A stretch of 64,000 nucleotides of DNA. It comes from Sedimentisphaerales bacterium (GTDB lineage Bacteria > Planctomycetota > Phycisphaerae > Sedimentisphaerales > UBA12454). The stretch is taken from contig JAFGGI010000015.1 in assembly GCA_016930635.1 (NCBI GenBank), positions 1-64,000 of the forward strand, given 5' to 3'. The translations under genes were made by a program, and so were the position numbers. Numbering within the stretch: position 1 is the stretch's first letter; each line of letters starts with the position of its first letter. The notes beneath the pieces were generated by a model. That model worked only from the letters and a program-made list of their open reading frames with translations. It searched no databases and was not told the DNA's origin. This document shows positions 16,011 through 23,866 of the stretch, one piece after another.

Positions 16011-16672
16011 TAATCTTCTATTGTGACATGGTGTGGTAGTTTTTCAAGGGGGCAATTTTCACACCTGGCTTTTGGACGGCAAAATTCCTTGCCGATGCGA
16101 ACAAGCAAAGCATGATATTCGTTAAAAAGTCTTACATTATCTTCGAGATTATCCTCGAAAAAACTTCTTAACTGTTCGTAATCACATTCCGGCTCGATTA
16201 ATTGGTGTCTTGTCATAATTCTATATGTGTAGGCATCTACGACAAATACAAGGCGACCGAAGGCATAAAGCAAAATCGAATCTGCAGTTTCGGGACCGAT
16301 GCCGTTTATCTCTAAAAGTTCAGCCCGCAGAGATTGGGTATCCATGGCTTCGACTTCTTCCAGTGAGCCGTTATGGTTTTCAAAGAGCCAGTTTAAAAAC
16401 GATTTTAGCCTTTTTGCCTTGATATTGTAATAGCCTGCAGGCCTGATAAGCTCGGCAAGGGCGCATTGTTCAAGTGAATAGAGTTTGTCGAGGCTCATTA
16501 CAGATGCTTTTTTCAAGTTGGCGATAGCTTTTTCGACATTTTGCCAGTTTGTGTTCTGGGTCAGGATGGCACCGGTTATAATTTCATCTCTCGTATCGCC
16601 GGGCCACCAGTGCTGCGGGCCGAGGCGCTCGAATAATAACTCGTAAATATGTTTAATATTCTGAACTGTCAT
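16010..16672 (-). CDS. HhH-GPD DNA glycosylase (endonuclease III/MagIII-like)
   Basis: About 220 residues of the endonuclease III superfamily, which excises damaged bases. It has GAILTQNTNWQNVEKAI, the helix-hairpin-helix INGIGPETADSILLYAF with the catalytic Asp in FVVDAYTYR, and a C-terminal iron-sulfur motif CRPKARCENCPL. The lyase Lys of true Nth (GxGRKTA) is Glu here (GIGPETA), so a monofunctional glycosylase such as MagIII is likely rather than an AP lyase. ATG at 16672 (MTVQNIKH) is preferred to the TTG at 16693. It overlaps hypF by one base, an odd head for a hydrogenase operon. Confidence 0.85.
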   Translation of the reverse strand: MTVQNIKHIYELLFERLGPQHWWPGDTRDEIITGAILTQNTNWQNVEKAIANLKKASVMSLDKLYSLEQCALAELIRPAGYYNIKAKRLKSFLNWLFENHNGSLEEVEAMDTQSLRAELLEINGIGPETADSILLYAFGRLVFVVDAYTYRIMTRHQLIEPECDYEQLRSFFEDNLEDNVRLFNEYHALLVRIGKEFCRPKARCENCPLEKLPHHVTIED

Positions 16673-16711
16673 ATCACTTGCAGCATTATTCAATATCTTC
16701 TTATCTGCGTC

Positions 16712-16823
16712 AACCCCGCACCTATTGTACTATACTAAAATTCGAAAAACAGGCAATTAGATAAAAAGTTTATCGAAATGGTTTAAAGTCCCGGCGTGAG
16801 CACGGAACAATAGGTGCGGGGTT
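16712..16823. repeat. 112-bp inverted-repeat (MITE-like) element, copy 1
   Basis: AACCCCGCACCTATTGT (16712-16728) and its perfect 17-bp inverted copy (16807-16823) bound an AT-rich interior with no open frame. The element fills the divergent gap between the glycosylase-hyp operon and the CPBP protease, so both promoters must lie in or beside it. A second copy with the same ends is at 21190-21299. Confidence 0.75.
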
Positions 16824-16863
16824 TTGTTTTGCCTTTTTTGGGTGGTCAGGGTAAGATTTTGAA

Positions 16864-17790
16864 ATGATGGCGACAAAAAAGTCAGATGGAACTGATAACC
16901 AATTGCAGAATATTGCCCTGGCAGCGAGGTCGGGATATTTTGTCAGAACCGCCCGGGCAGTTTATGCGATGGTCTTTCTTTTGCCTTTCATCGTCCTTTA
17001 TGAAATTCTTGTTCTTATGGTCAATCCGCAGCTTCTCAATGAACCTGCAGGCAATGTCCGCGGGGCGGTAGTGTCTTTTGTGTGGGTGCAGAATTTTCTG
17101 TATTATCTCGGTATGGATACGAAGCTGGCCTGGATTTTTGCGCCCGTTGTTATCATTGTGATACTTTTGATGATCCAGATAGTGTCGCGGCAAAGCTGGA
17201 AGATTAATCTTAGAGATATTCCTGTTATGGCTTGTGAGTGTCTGGTCTTTGCGGTACCTCTTGTTATTCTTGCACTTGTTTTTAACAGGGTCCCAAATCA
17301 ACAGGCAGCAGTTGCTGGAAATATCGACACAGTTATAACCTGTGTTGCTGATGGAAATCAACAGGATCAAACGACCGACGAAAGTCAGAAAGGGCATATC
17401 AATTCATATCGGGAAAATATGGCGATGGACCTGCTAACCGGTATAGGGGCAGGGATTTATGAAGAGTTGATCTTCAGGCTTATACTCATAGGCCTGTCGA
17501 TGATATTCTTCGAGACGGTACTCGGCGTCCGCCATGTCAATGCTGTGATCATATCGGTAGTCATATCTTCTGTGCTGTTCAGTCTTCATCATCATTTTGT
17601 ATTTATCAACGGCCAATTCACAAAAACTGCAGATATGCTGACTTTAACACGGTTTGCTTTTCGTACTGTTGCGGGGATATTCTTCGCGATAATTTTTGCT
17701 ATCAGAGGTTTTGGTATTGCTGCAGGTACACATGCATTTTACGATATAATCGCAACACTGTTAAATGCGCTGCTGTTTGGGCAGTGTTGA
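16864..17790 (+). CDS. CPBP-family intramembrane metalloprotease
   Basis: A 308-residue multi-pass membrane protein of the CPBP (CAAX protease, Rce1-like) family. The catalytic motifs are present in order: YEELIFRLILIG (EExxxR, about residues 199-210), SLHHHF (about 240-245) and GTHAFYD (HxxxD/N type, near 291), each within hydrophobic helices. A polar loop of about 40 residues rich in Gln and Asp precedes the first motif. In bacteria such proteins are linked to peptide maturation, immunity or envelope tasks; no substrate gene is adjacent. Start ATG ATG at 16864. Confidence 0.9.
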   Translation: MMATKKSDGTDNQLQNIALAARSGYFVRTARAVYAMVFLLPFIVLYEILVLMVNPQLLNEPAGNVRGAVVSFVWVQNFLYYLGMDTKLAWIFAPVVIIVILLMIQIVSRQSWKINLRDIPVMACECLVFAVPLVILALVFNRVPNQQAAVAGNIDTVITCVADGNQQDQTTDESQKGHINSYRENMAMDLLTGIGAGIYEELIFRLILIGLSMIFFETVLGVRHVNAVIISVVISSVLFSLHHHFVFINGQFTKTADMLTLTRFAFRTVAGIFFAIIFAIRGFGIAAGTHAFYDIIATLLNALLFGQC

Positions 17791-18009
17791 GCAGGAAAAA
17801 ATTTTTGACTATTAGCGGACCTTGTTAAAAAAACACAAAAATTTTTCAAATCTTTAGCTCAGCCGATTTCTGGACTTGTGTTACATTCGTCCCATAACAG
17901 TCCAAAACCGCATTATCAGTACTGGCAGAGGCCTTGAATCAGAAGGGTGTTTTTGATAGAATTACAACATAACGAGTAACCAAAATTTTTTCTTAAAGTG
18001 GGATTTTTG

Positions 18010-18555
18010 ATGGATTCACCGAAAACAAATATTACTATCAGCGAATTAACTTTTGCCCTTTACCAGAGACCTCTGCATCCGGAGCTTTTCAACATCTACA
18101 AAAAGCATACTATCAAGACAGATAAGTATGAAGCGATTATCTGGGCAACAGGCGCTTCACATGTAGCGAGCGTTTTCGTTCATGATCTTTGTCTTTCGGA
18201 ACTGATAAGTACACCGACACAGCTTCTGCCTCGCCGTGGCCTGATCGAGAGATTCAGATTCACCGGCCAGAGAAGTCATAAATGCACATTGGCCAAGGGC
18301 CTGAGCTATATGATGGATTTCCAGGTCGAAAAGATGAGCGCAAATCTCTACCGTCAAAGTCATGCTGACCTTGAGAAATTTGCTCGTAACCGCGGCCTGT
18401 TCGTAAAGTTCCCGAAACTTGCTGTCGGCGGTCTTGAGCCTTTCAGCTATATTGATTTCGAGGCCAGGCAGAACGAGCTGCATATTCACACGTTCCACGC
18501 ATATCCTGACCAGGTGACGATTATCAAGACTCAGTCCCTGTTCGATATGAACTAA
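18010..18555 (+). CDS. DUF2617-like conserved protein
   Basis: About 181 residues, soluble, with no signal peptide. The pattern LYQRPLHPELFNIY near the start, GASHVASVFVHDLCLSEL, LPRRGLIERFRF, and a C-terminal PFSYIDFEAR, ELHIHTFHAYPDQ block ending KTQSLFD resemble what I recall of the DUF2617 family of planctomycetes and actinobacteria. Its function is unknown. A GTG twelve bases upstream is in frame, but ATG at 18010 is better spaced from GTGGGA. It stands alone, 94 nt before nupC, which has its own promoter. Confidence 0.6.
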   Translation: MDSPKTNITISELTFALYQRPLHPELFNIYKKHTIKTDKYEAIIWATGASHVASVFVHDLCLSELISTPTQLLPRRGLIERFRFTGQRSHKCTLAKGLSYMMDFQVEKMSANLYRQSHADLEKFARNRGLFVKFPKLAVGGLEPFSYIDFEARQNELHIHTFHAYPDQVTIIKTQSLFDMN

Positions 18556-18584
18556 ACCTATTTGCCGGCACAATTCATAAGTAA

Positions 18585-18613
18585 TTGACGCAGAGAGACA
18601 GTCTGTCTATACT
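18585..18613 (+). promoter_or_regulatory. promoter of nupC with a candidate operator
   Basis: TTGACG (18585-18590), a 17-nt spacer and TATACT (18608-18613) precede nupC. The spacer holds a perfect dyad, AGACAG-T-CTGTCT (18596-18608), placed where a repressor could block RNA polymerase. Confidence 0.65.
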
Positions 18614-18648
18614 ATTATCCGTTATTTATCCTTTTGGAGACCGGATAT

Positions 18649-19851
18649 ATGCCCAGACTGATAAGTCTCGCGGGTCTTTTGGTTATGCTGCTTTTGGCCT
18701 GGCTTGGTTCAGAAAATAAGAAAAAGATGAACTGGCGGCTGATAATCAGCGGGCTTGGCCTGCAGATTGTCCTGGCAGTTATCATCCTGTGTACCGGACC
18801 GGGCCAATATATCTTCGACAAACTCAGAATCCTTATAACAAGTCTGATCAGTTATTCCGAAGCTGGCTCAGCATTCGTATTTGGCGAGGGTTTCAAGGAA
18901 CATGCCTTTGCGTTTGCGGTTTTGCCGACAATAATTTTCGTCTCTTCCCTTATGACGGTTCTTTTCCATCTGGGGGTTTTGCAAAAAATCGTTGAGTTTA
19001 TGGCGAAGGTAATGGTTTATATTATGGATACTGCAGGCTCAGAATCTCTGGCTTCAGCGGCGAATGTTTTTTTAGGGATGGCTGAAGCTCCGTTGGTAAT
19101 CAGGCCTTATATAAAGACAATGACCCGTTCTGAAATAATGGCGATGATGACCGGCGGGATGGCTACGATTTCCGGTGCCCTTTTAGTTGCTTACACAGGT
19201 TTCGGCGCAGATGCCGGGCATTTGCTTACGGCCTCGATAATATCTGCCCCCGCTGCGATGGTTATTGCCAAGATAATGGTTCCTGAAACCGAAGTTTCCC
19301 AGACCAAAGGTGTGGTCAAAGTCAAGATACCCAAAGAGGATATAAATGTTCTTGATGCTGCCTGTCGGGGCGCTATTGACGGTGCCAAGCTGGCCATCAG
19401 TATTGCCGCTGTGCTGATATGCTTCATAGCTTTTGTTGCCCTTATAAATGGTGTGCTTGATAAGGCTCTGCCGGACCTGGACGGTCAGCCTTTTACGCTC
19501 GAAAGGATTCTTGGCTGGTTCTGCTCGCCTCTGGCATGGATTATGGGTGTTGAGTGGAAAGATGCCCTGGTAGTCGGCGAGATCCTGGGCAAAAGAACGG
19601 TGCTCAATGAATTTATTGCTTATCTTGACCTTGCCAGGGTCAAAGATGTGATCTCGCCCCGTTCATTTGCGATAACAACATATGCTCTTTGCGGCTTTGC
19701 TAATTTGGGTTCGATAGCAATTCTTATCGGGGGTTTGAGTACACTTGTGCCGGAAAGACGAAAAGAGTTTGCTACTCTTGGTTTCAAATCGATGATAGCC
19801 GGCATGCTTGCCTGTTTTATGACCGCTACGATCGCGGGGATTCTTGTATAG
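18649..19851 (+). CDS. CNT-family nucleoside transporter (NupC-like)
   Basis: About 400 residues of the concentrative nucleoside transporter family, which imports nucleosides with H+ or Na+. Family signatures are FLGMAEAPLVIRPYIKTM (usual GQTEAPL), MTGGMATISGALLVAY, VLNEFIAYLDLA (LNEF motif), and YALCGFANLGSIAILIGGL near the end. The Gln of GQTEAP is Met here, which may affect substrate contact. An in-frame TTG at 18634 exists, but the ATG at 18649 with GGAG nine bases upstream is the evident start. Monocistronic with its own promoter. Confidence 0.93.
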   Translation: MPRLISLAGLLVMLLLAWLGSENKKKMNWRLIISGLGLQIVLAVIILCTGPGQYIFDKLRILITSLISYSEAGSAFVFGEGFKEHAFAFAVLPTIIFVSSLMTVLFHLGVLQKIVEFMAKVMVYIMDTAGSESLASAANVFLGMAEAPLVIRPYIKTMTRSEIMAMMTGGMATISGALLVAYTGFGADAGHLLTASIISAPAAMVIAKIMVPETEVSQTKGVVKVKIPKEDINVLDAACRGAIDGAKLAISIAAVLICFIAFVALINGVLDKALPDLDGQPFTLERILGWFCSPLAWIMGVEWKDALVVGEILGKRTVLNEFIAYLDLARVKDVISPRSFAITTYALCGFANLGSIAILIGGLSTLVPERRKEFATLGFKSMIAGMLACFMTATIAGILV

Positions 19852-19908
19852 GAAGTACATTAAATAAGGAAATAGAGAAGCAAAGAATAGTTATGTCATT
19901 CGTCCATC

Positions 19909-19994
19909 GGTTGCGAGGCTCGTTTCGTTTTTCGTGAAGACGTTATACGGATAATTCAGCTTTGACGAGCGGCGTAACCGCAACTGTTTAACGA
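19909..19994. repeat. GGTTGCGAGGCTCGT palindromic repeat, copy 1
   Basis: GGTTGCGAGGCTCGT followed by TCGTTTTTCGT, and an inverted partner around ACGAGCGGCGTAACCGCAAC, occupy the gap between nupC and the MCE gene. A related copy with the same left end lies at 29333-29425. Confidence 0.5.
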
Positions 19995-20000
19995 TTATCC

Positions 20001-20927
20001 CTAAAAGACCTTTACCTGTATGCCCTTTTCACTGGTCTTTTTAAGGGTCTTTTTCATATTCTCAAGAGATGCCTTCAGTTCTTCACTGCTGTCGATCAGG
20101 TTCTGGTATAGTTTATCGTCGTTGATAAGTTTCCCTACGGTGCCCTGGCCGTTGTTGATCTTGTTGATTACCCTCCGCATCTCAATTAATGTTTCACCAA
20201 GTTCTTCACTGGTCTGTAATACTGAATCTGAGACTTTTGCAATTCGTTGGTTGGCAGTAGCGGAGAGTTCTTTTATCTGCTCCATAGTTGCAACCGCTTC
20301 TTCGGATACCTTAGAGACATTAGCAAGTGAGGTTTTCAGATTTTCTCTGTTTTCAGGGTCACCTATGATCGCATCGGTGTTATCAACCAGTTTTGTAATC
20401 TTTGCAAAGAAGGTTTCCATTTTATCCTGAAGTTCGGCCGGTAGTATTTCGCTTGCCGCCCCGCTTTGGCCCTGTAGTTCCATACCATCCTTCAGGAATT
20501 TGGGGTCAAGCTTATCAAAGTCTTTTGCTAACATTGGTATGGTATCGAGTTCGATATAGCTGCTGCCCATTCCCCGCCTGAAGAGTTTGACTTCCACGTT
20601 AGAAGGAATGGTAGCATAGTCTCTGGATATGGCAATTGTTACCATTACCTGGTGGATAAATCTGCCGTCTTCATCCTCAGACGGTATTGGAGGCGCGACA
20701 TAGGTTACCCTGCCTACCTGATAGCCGCAATATCTTACGGGAGTGTTTTGCTCAACCCCGGGGGCGAACGGGAATTTTACCCTGATTTCATATGAGGTAA
20801 ATTTGGTCATCACCACAGGCAGTTCTCCGAAGAGAAAGACCATATATGCAAAAATGACAACACCGATAACAACAAAAGCACCAACGATCATGTTCCGTCT
20901 GTTTTGTATGCAATCATAATCATTCAT
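20001..20927 (-). CDS. MCE-domain (MlaD-like) lipid-transport substrate-binding protein
   Basis: A 308-residue inner-membrane-anchored protein: one transmembrane helix (about 12-33), an MCE domain (about 42-125, with the typical VRYCGYQVGRVTYV), then a long helical, coiled-coil C-terminus (about 165-300) ending with GTVGKLINDDKLYQNL. MlaD/MCE proteins form hexameric rings that shuttle lipids between inner and outer membranes. The usual permease (MlaE) and ATPase (MlaF) genes are absent here. It lies 21 nt behind a small MerR-type gene on the same strand. Confidence 0.9.
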   Translation of the reverse strand: MNDYDCIQNRRNMIVGAFVVIGVVIFAYMVFLFGELPVVMTKFTSYEIRVKFPFAPGVEQNTPVRYCGYQVGRVTYVAPPIPSEDEDGRFIHQVMVTIAISRDYATIPSNVEVKLFRRGMGSSYIELDTIPMLAKDFDKLDPKFLKDGMELQGQSGAASEILPAELQDKMETFFAKITKLVDNTDAIIGDPENRENLKTSLANVSKVSEEAVATMEQIKELSATANQRIAKVSDSVLQTSEELGETLIEMRRVINKINNGQGTVGKLINDDKLYQNLIDSSEELKASLENMKKTLKKTSEKGIQVKVF

Positions 20928-20948
20928 CGCGGAGTTCCTTAAATGTCG

Positions 20949-21185
20949 TCATTTACCTTTAAGAAAAAGCTCCCGTATCGCACGAAGCGGATAGCCGGTT
21001 TTATTAAGTTTTTTTACGAGTTTTATTCTTTCGACAGCCTTTTTGTCGAATAGTCTTCTATTCGTTTTCGTTACCGATGTCGGCTTTATCAGGCCGACCA
21101 TTATATAATATTGAAGCGACTGTGTCGAAATACCCGCCTCTTTGGCGGCTTGGCCTATAGACATTAACTTTGTTTTTGCCTTCAT
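20949..21185 (-). CDS. short MerR-family regulator
   Basis: About 78 residues with a MerR winged-helix domain: MSIGQAAKEAGISTQSLQYY, then TNRRLFDKKAVERIKLVKKL and GYPLRAIRELF. No effector-binding domain or dimerisation helix follows. An in-frame GTG/TTG-type extension upstream (QIGAGLT) is encoded by the inverted-repeat element at 21190-21299, so ATG at 21185 (MKAKTKL) is the natural start. The GGTGCGGGG of that element's left arm sits where a ribosome site would be. It precedes the MCE gene by 21 nt and may regulate it. Confidence 0.8.
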   Translation of the reverse strand: MKAKTKLMSIGQAAKEAGISTQSLQYYIMVGLIKPTSVTKTNRRLFDKKAVERIKLVKKLNKTGYPLRAIRELFLKGK

Positions 21186-21189
21186 AGTC

Positions 21190-21299
21190 AACCCCGCACC
21201 TATTTGCACAGTGCTCTGACATAGTTAGATTGCAGGGAACTTTTCATAACCACCTAATTTTTACAGCTCTTATGTACAATACAAACAGGTGCGGGGTCA
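21190..21299. repeat. 110-bp inverted-repeat (MITE-like) element, copy 2
   Basis: AACCCCGCACCTATTTG (21190-21206) and CAAACAGGTGCGGGGTC (21283-21299) form a 15/17 inverted repeat with ends like those of 16712-16823. The interior differs from copy 1. The right arm contains the stop codon of yidD and the left arm abuts the merR start. Confidence 0.7.
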
Positions 21300-21527
21300 A
21301 TAACTTTTTTCGGCTTTATCGGTTGGACTGTCATATCCTCCCTGGCTGAAAGGATGACATCTTAAGATTCGCTTTACCGCCATGATGCTGCCTTTGACTG
21401 CGCCGAAATGCTGGATGGCCTCAATGGCATATTGGCTGCAGCTGGGTACGAATTTGCAATGCCCGCCTAATATTCGTCCCAGGGTTACCTGATATAGCCT
21501 TATTAAATAGATAATCAGCTTGCCCAT
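21297..21527 (-). CDS. yidD: membrane protein insertion efficiency factor YidD
   Basis: A small YidD-family protein with LIRLYQVTLGRILGGHCKF, the invariant VPSCSQYAIEAIQHFG and the C-terminal GSIMAVKRILRCHPFSQGGYD. It assists YidC-dependent insertion of inner-membrane proteins. The frame is open to a TTG at 21566 inside rnpA, but ATG at 21527 (MGKLIIY) gives normal length (76 residues) and follows the rnpA stop by 13 nt. rnpA-yidD order is standard; rpmH and yidC are not adjacent here. Confidence 0.92.
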   Translation of the reverse strand: MGKLIIYLIRLYQVTLGRILGGHCKFVPSCSQYAIEAIQHFGAVKGSIMAVKRILRCHPFSQGGYDSPTDKAEKSY

Positions 21528-21540
21528 AAGTTTACTTATT

Positions 21541-21936
21541 TTAACTTTTAGCCCGTCTTTTTTCAAACAGCTTGTGCCCTTTGTCGGCCAGTTCGATAAA
21601 ACTCTTCTCTACACTGGTCAGGGCTGTTTTTCTTATATCACAGCAGGCCTTTTTAGACAACATTCTGGAAAAAATTACCAGATAATCCAGGCCGGGGGTA
21701 GTTTTGTCTTTATTCAGTCTAAATGCCTCTCTGGCGAGCCTTTTTAGTTTGTTCCTCCCGGAGGCGGGGGCGATTTTTGCATTTACAGAGATGCCCAGCC
21801 GAGCCCTTTTAGAATCGTTCGGGGCTATATATAGTGCCATTAAGCTGTTTTTAACACAGAGCTTATATTTCAAAACCTTTTCAAAGTCAGATTTTGAGGT
21901 CAGTTTCGCAGATTTTGGGAAATCACACTTTGCCAT
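21541..21936 (-). CDS. rnpA: ribonuclease P protein component
   Basis: A 131-residue basic protein, the protein subunit of RNase P, which matures tRNA 5' ends. N-terminal LTSKSDFEKVLK, central ARLGISVNAKI, and the RNR-like motif GRNKLKRLAREAFRLNK (family GRNRxKR) are diagnostic. The normal partner rpmH is missing upstream. A TATAAT at 21948-21943 places the predicted transcription start on the A of the ATG, so the message may be leaderless. Confidence 0.93.
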   Translation of the reverse strand: MAKCDFPKSAKLTSKSDFEKVLKYKLCVKNSLMALYIAPNDSKRARLGISVNAKIAPASGRNKLKRLAREAFRLNKDKTTPGLDYLVIFSRMLSKKACCDIRKTALTSVEKSFIELADKGHKLFEKRRAKS

Positions 21937-21996
21937 ACAGATATTATATCGGCGGATAGATATGAAGGCATATAAAAACTGTGGATTAGTGAATGG

Positions 21997-23694
21997 TTAG
22001 GCGTTCATTGCGGCCATTTCGTCGGCCTCTTCGTGCTTGCGGATGACCTCGGCGCTGATCTTGCGGTTTACCGTTCGTTCATCAATTATTCCCAACAGCT
22101 TATCATCGTCGCCTGAGACTATGGGCAGGTATTCGAGGTCATATTTTCTCATCCTGTCCAGTGCCTCGGACAGCGGTGTATTCCAGGTGGTCTTGTCGAG
22201 TACGGGCTGGGCGACATCACAGGCAAGCAGCCAGGAAGCGACATTTTGATATGCAAAAGTTTCCCTGATACTATTGATGGATATAACGCCCGTCAGTTTC
22301 GACTGGTTATCGATCACAGGATAATAAACGGCATTGGTTGTGCTGAAAATATTCAAAATCTCGTCCAAAGGTGTGTCTTCTTTTATAGTAGCAGGATTTG
22401 AGTCCATAACATCTTTTACGGTGTATTTAGCTATGAGGTCCTCTTCGGTTACGTTCATGCCGACTTCTTTCGCTTTTTTCAGGCCGATTTTTACAAAGAC
22501 CGGGCCGATGAGCTGGAAGACGAAAACGCCTGCGATAATTACTGAAAGCATCATCTCACGGACCGGGCCTTCGAATCGGGAACTTGCCATAATCAATAAC
22601 GCTATAGCGATAGTGCCCTGCTGGTATAGGCAAAAACCCAGGTACTTTCTTACGGTAGTTGCTGCCTTTGAATAAGATGCTCCCCAGTATGCCCCGAGAG
22701 CTTTGCCGACTGCACAGCCTGTAATATAAGCTAAGGTAACGACCCAGACGTATTTACCAACTGCGGTGAGGTTCAGCCTTGCGCCGATGATAACAAAGAA
22801 CAGTACATAAATAGGCGCTGAGAATTTATGTATTAATTCGAAGCTGGTTACACTTCGCCGGGGCGAGATATTTATCAGCGTAACTCCAAAGGCCATAGAT
22901 GCGAGAATTACGTCGAATTTAAAGGTTGTAGCCAGACCTATACATAAAATTATCGCGCTGATAGTAAATACAAGGATTTTTTCATTGTCTTTGATCTGTT
23001 CGATTATCCATTTAAGAAGCAGACCGACTAACAGGCCCAGTATTATAGAACCGAAAATTTCGTGACCTGCGCTAACTACCATCATTGCAAGGCCTTCCTC
23101 GCCTGTACTTCCGGTAAATACTGAAGCGACGCTTACGCTGATAATATAAAGTATCATCGCAAGAGCATCATCCAGCGCAACTATTGTGGTAAGCAATGTA
23201 GTCAAAGGCCCGCGTGTTTTGTACTCCCACAATACCGCAACGGTAGATGCAGGATCTGTTGCTGCACATATCGCGCCGAAGATAATGCCGGCAGCGACAG
23301 CCGTTTGCCATTCGAAAATGAGCAGTAAAGCCAGCGTGCAAAGAATAGTAGATAAAACAAATGCAGTCAGACCCTCGAACAGGAGGATGTAGAATACCTG
23401 TTTACCATATTGGATGAAGATACTTTTTTTCAATTCGCCCCCGATAAGAAAGCCGATTATGCCCAGGGCGAAAAGATTAAAAGGCTCGAAAATTTCCACA
23501 GTCTTGGGAGAGATAATTCCCAGTGCCGGGCCGAGGATTATGCCTATAGTGATATAACCGATTATCTGCGGTATGTGCAGGTGCTGGAACAGCCTGGCGC
23601 CAATGGTGCCCAAAAATATAGCTATGCCGATTATCAGCAAGCTGTTTAAATGATGGATATCAATTTCAATTAGAATATTGTGAATAGCAATCAT
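21997..23694 (-). CDS. CPA-type monovalent cation/H+ antiporter with CBS pair, copy 1
   Basis: A 565-residue protein: about 400 residues of membrane domain with 12-13 helices, then a cytoplasmic CBS-domain pair (about 425-550). Antiporter motifs are HIPQIIGYITIGIILGP near the start, GAICAATDPASTVAVLWEY (TDP in the unwound helix) and IVALDDALAMILY (the paired acidic site). CBS pairs sense adenine nucleotides or ionic state. It is the last of three tandem paralogues. Its CBS tail differs from that of copy 2 at only about 15 of 155 residues, while the membrane domains are much more diverged. Confidence 0.88.
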   Translation of the reverse strand: MIAIHNILIEIDIHHLNSLLIIGIAIFLGTIGARLFQHLHIPQIIGYITIGIILGPALGIISPKTVEIFEPFNLFALGIIGFLIGGELKKSIFIQYGKQVFYILLFEGLTAFVLSTILCTLALLLIFEWQTAVAAGIIFGAICAATDPASTVAVLWEYKTRGPLTTLLTTIVALDDALAMILYIISVSVASVFTGSTGEEGLAMMVVSAGHEIFGSIILGLLVGLLLKWIIEQIKDNEKILVFTISAIILCIGLATTFKFDVILASMAFGVTLINISPRRSVTSFELIHKFSAPIYVLFFVIIGARLNLTAVGKYVWVVTLAYITGCAVGKALGAYWGASYSKAATTVRKYLGFCLYQQGTIAIALLIMASSRFEGPVREMMLSVIIAGVFVFQLIGPVFVKIGLKKAKEVGMNVTEEDLIAKYTVKDVMDSNPATIKEDTPLDEILNIFSTTNAVYYPVIDNQSKLTGVISINSIRETFAYQNVASWLLACDVAQPVLDKTTWNTPLSEALDRMRKYDLEYLPIVSGDDDKLLGIIDERTVNRKISAEVIRKHEEADEMAAMNA

Positions 23695-23866
23695 TAATTA
23701 TTTTCATTAATAGATTCACTGGATATTGCACCTGTCTTTTTCGGTATAAATTTTGCACAAATATACCTTTTAATCGCAGAATATACAGGTTGATGTAATA
23801 GTCGTCAATACTGAGATTTCTATCTTTAAAATGGGAGATTTTTTGGGGGAAACGGTTAATCTGGAT

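Noticed and set aside
16712-21299. The two inverted-repeat elements as the ends of one composite transposon
   Set aside because: Each element is a complete inverted repeat on its own. The DNA between them (CPBP, DUF2617-like, nupC, mce, merR) holds no transposase and looks like ordinary chromosome.
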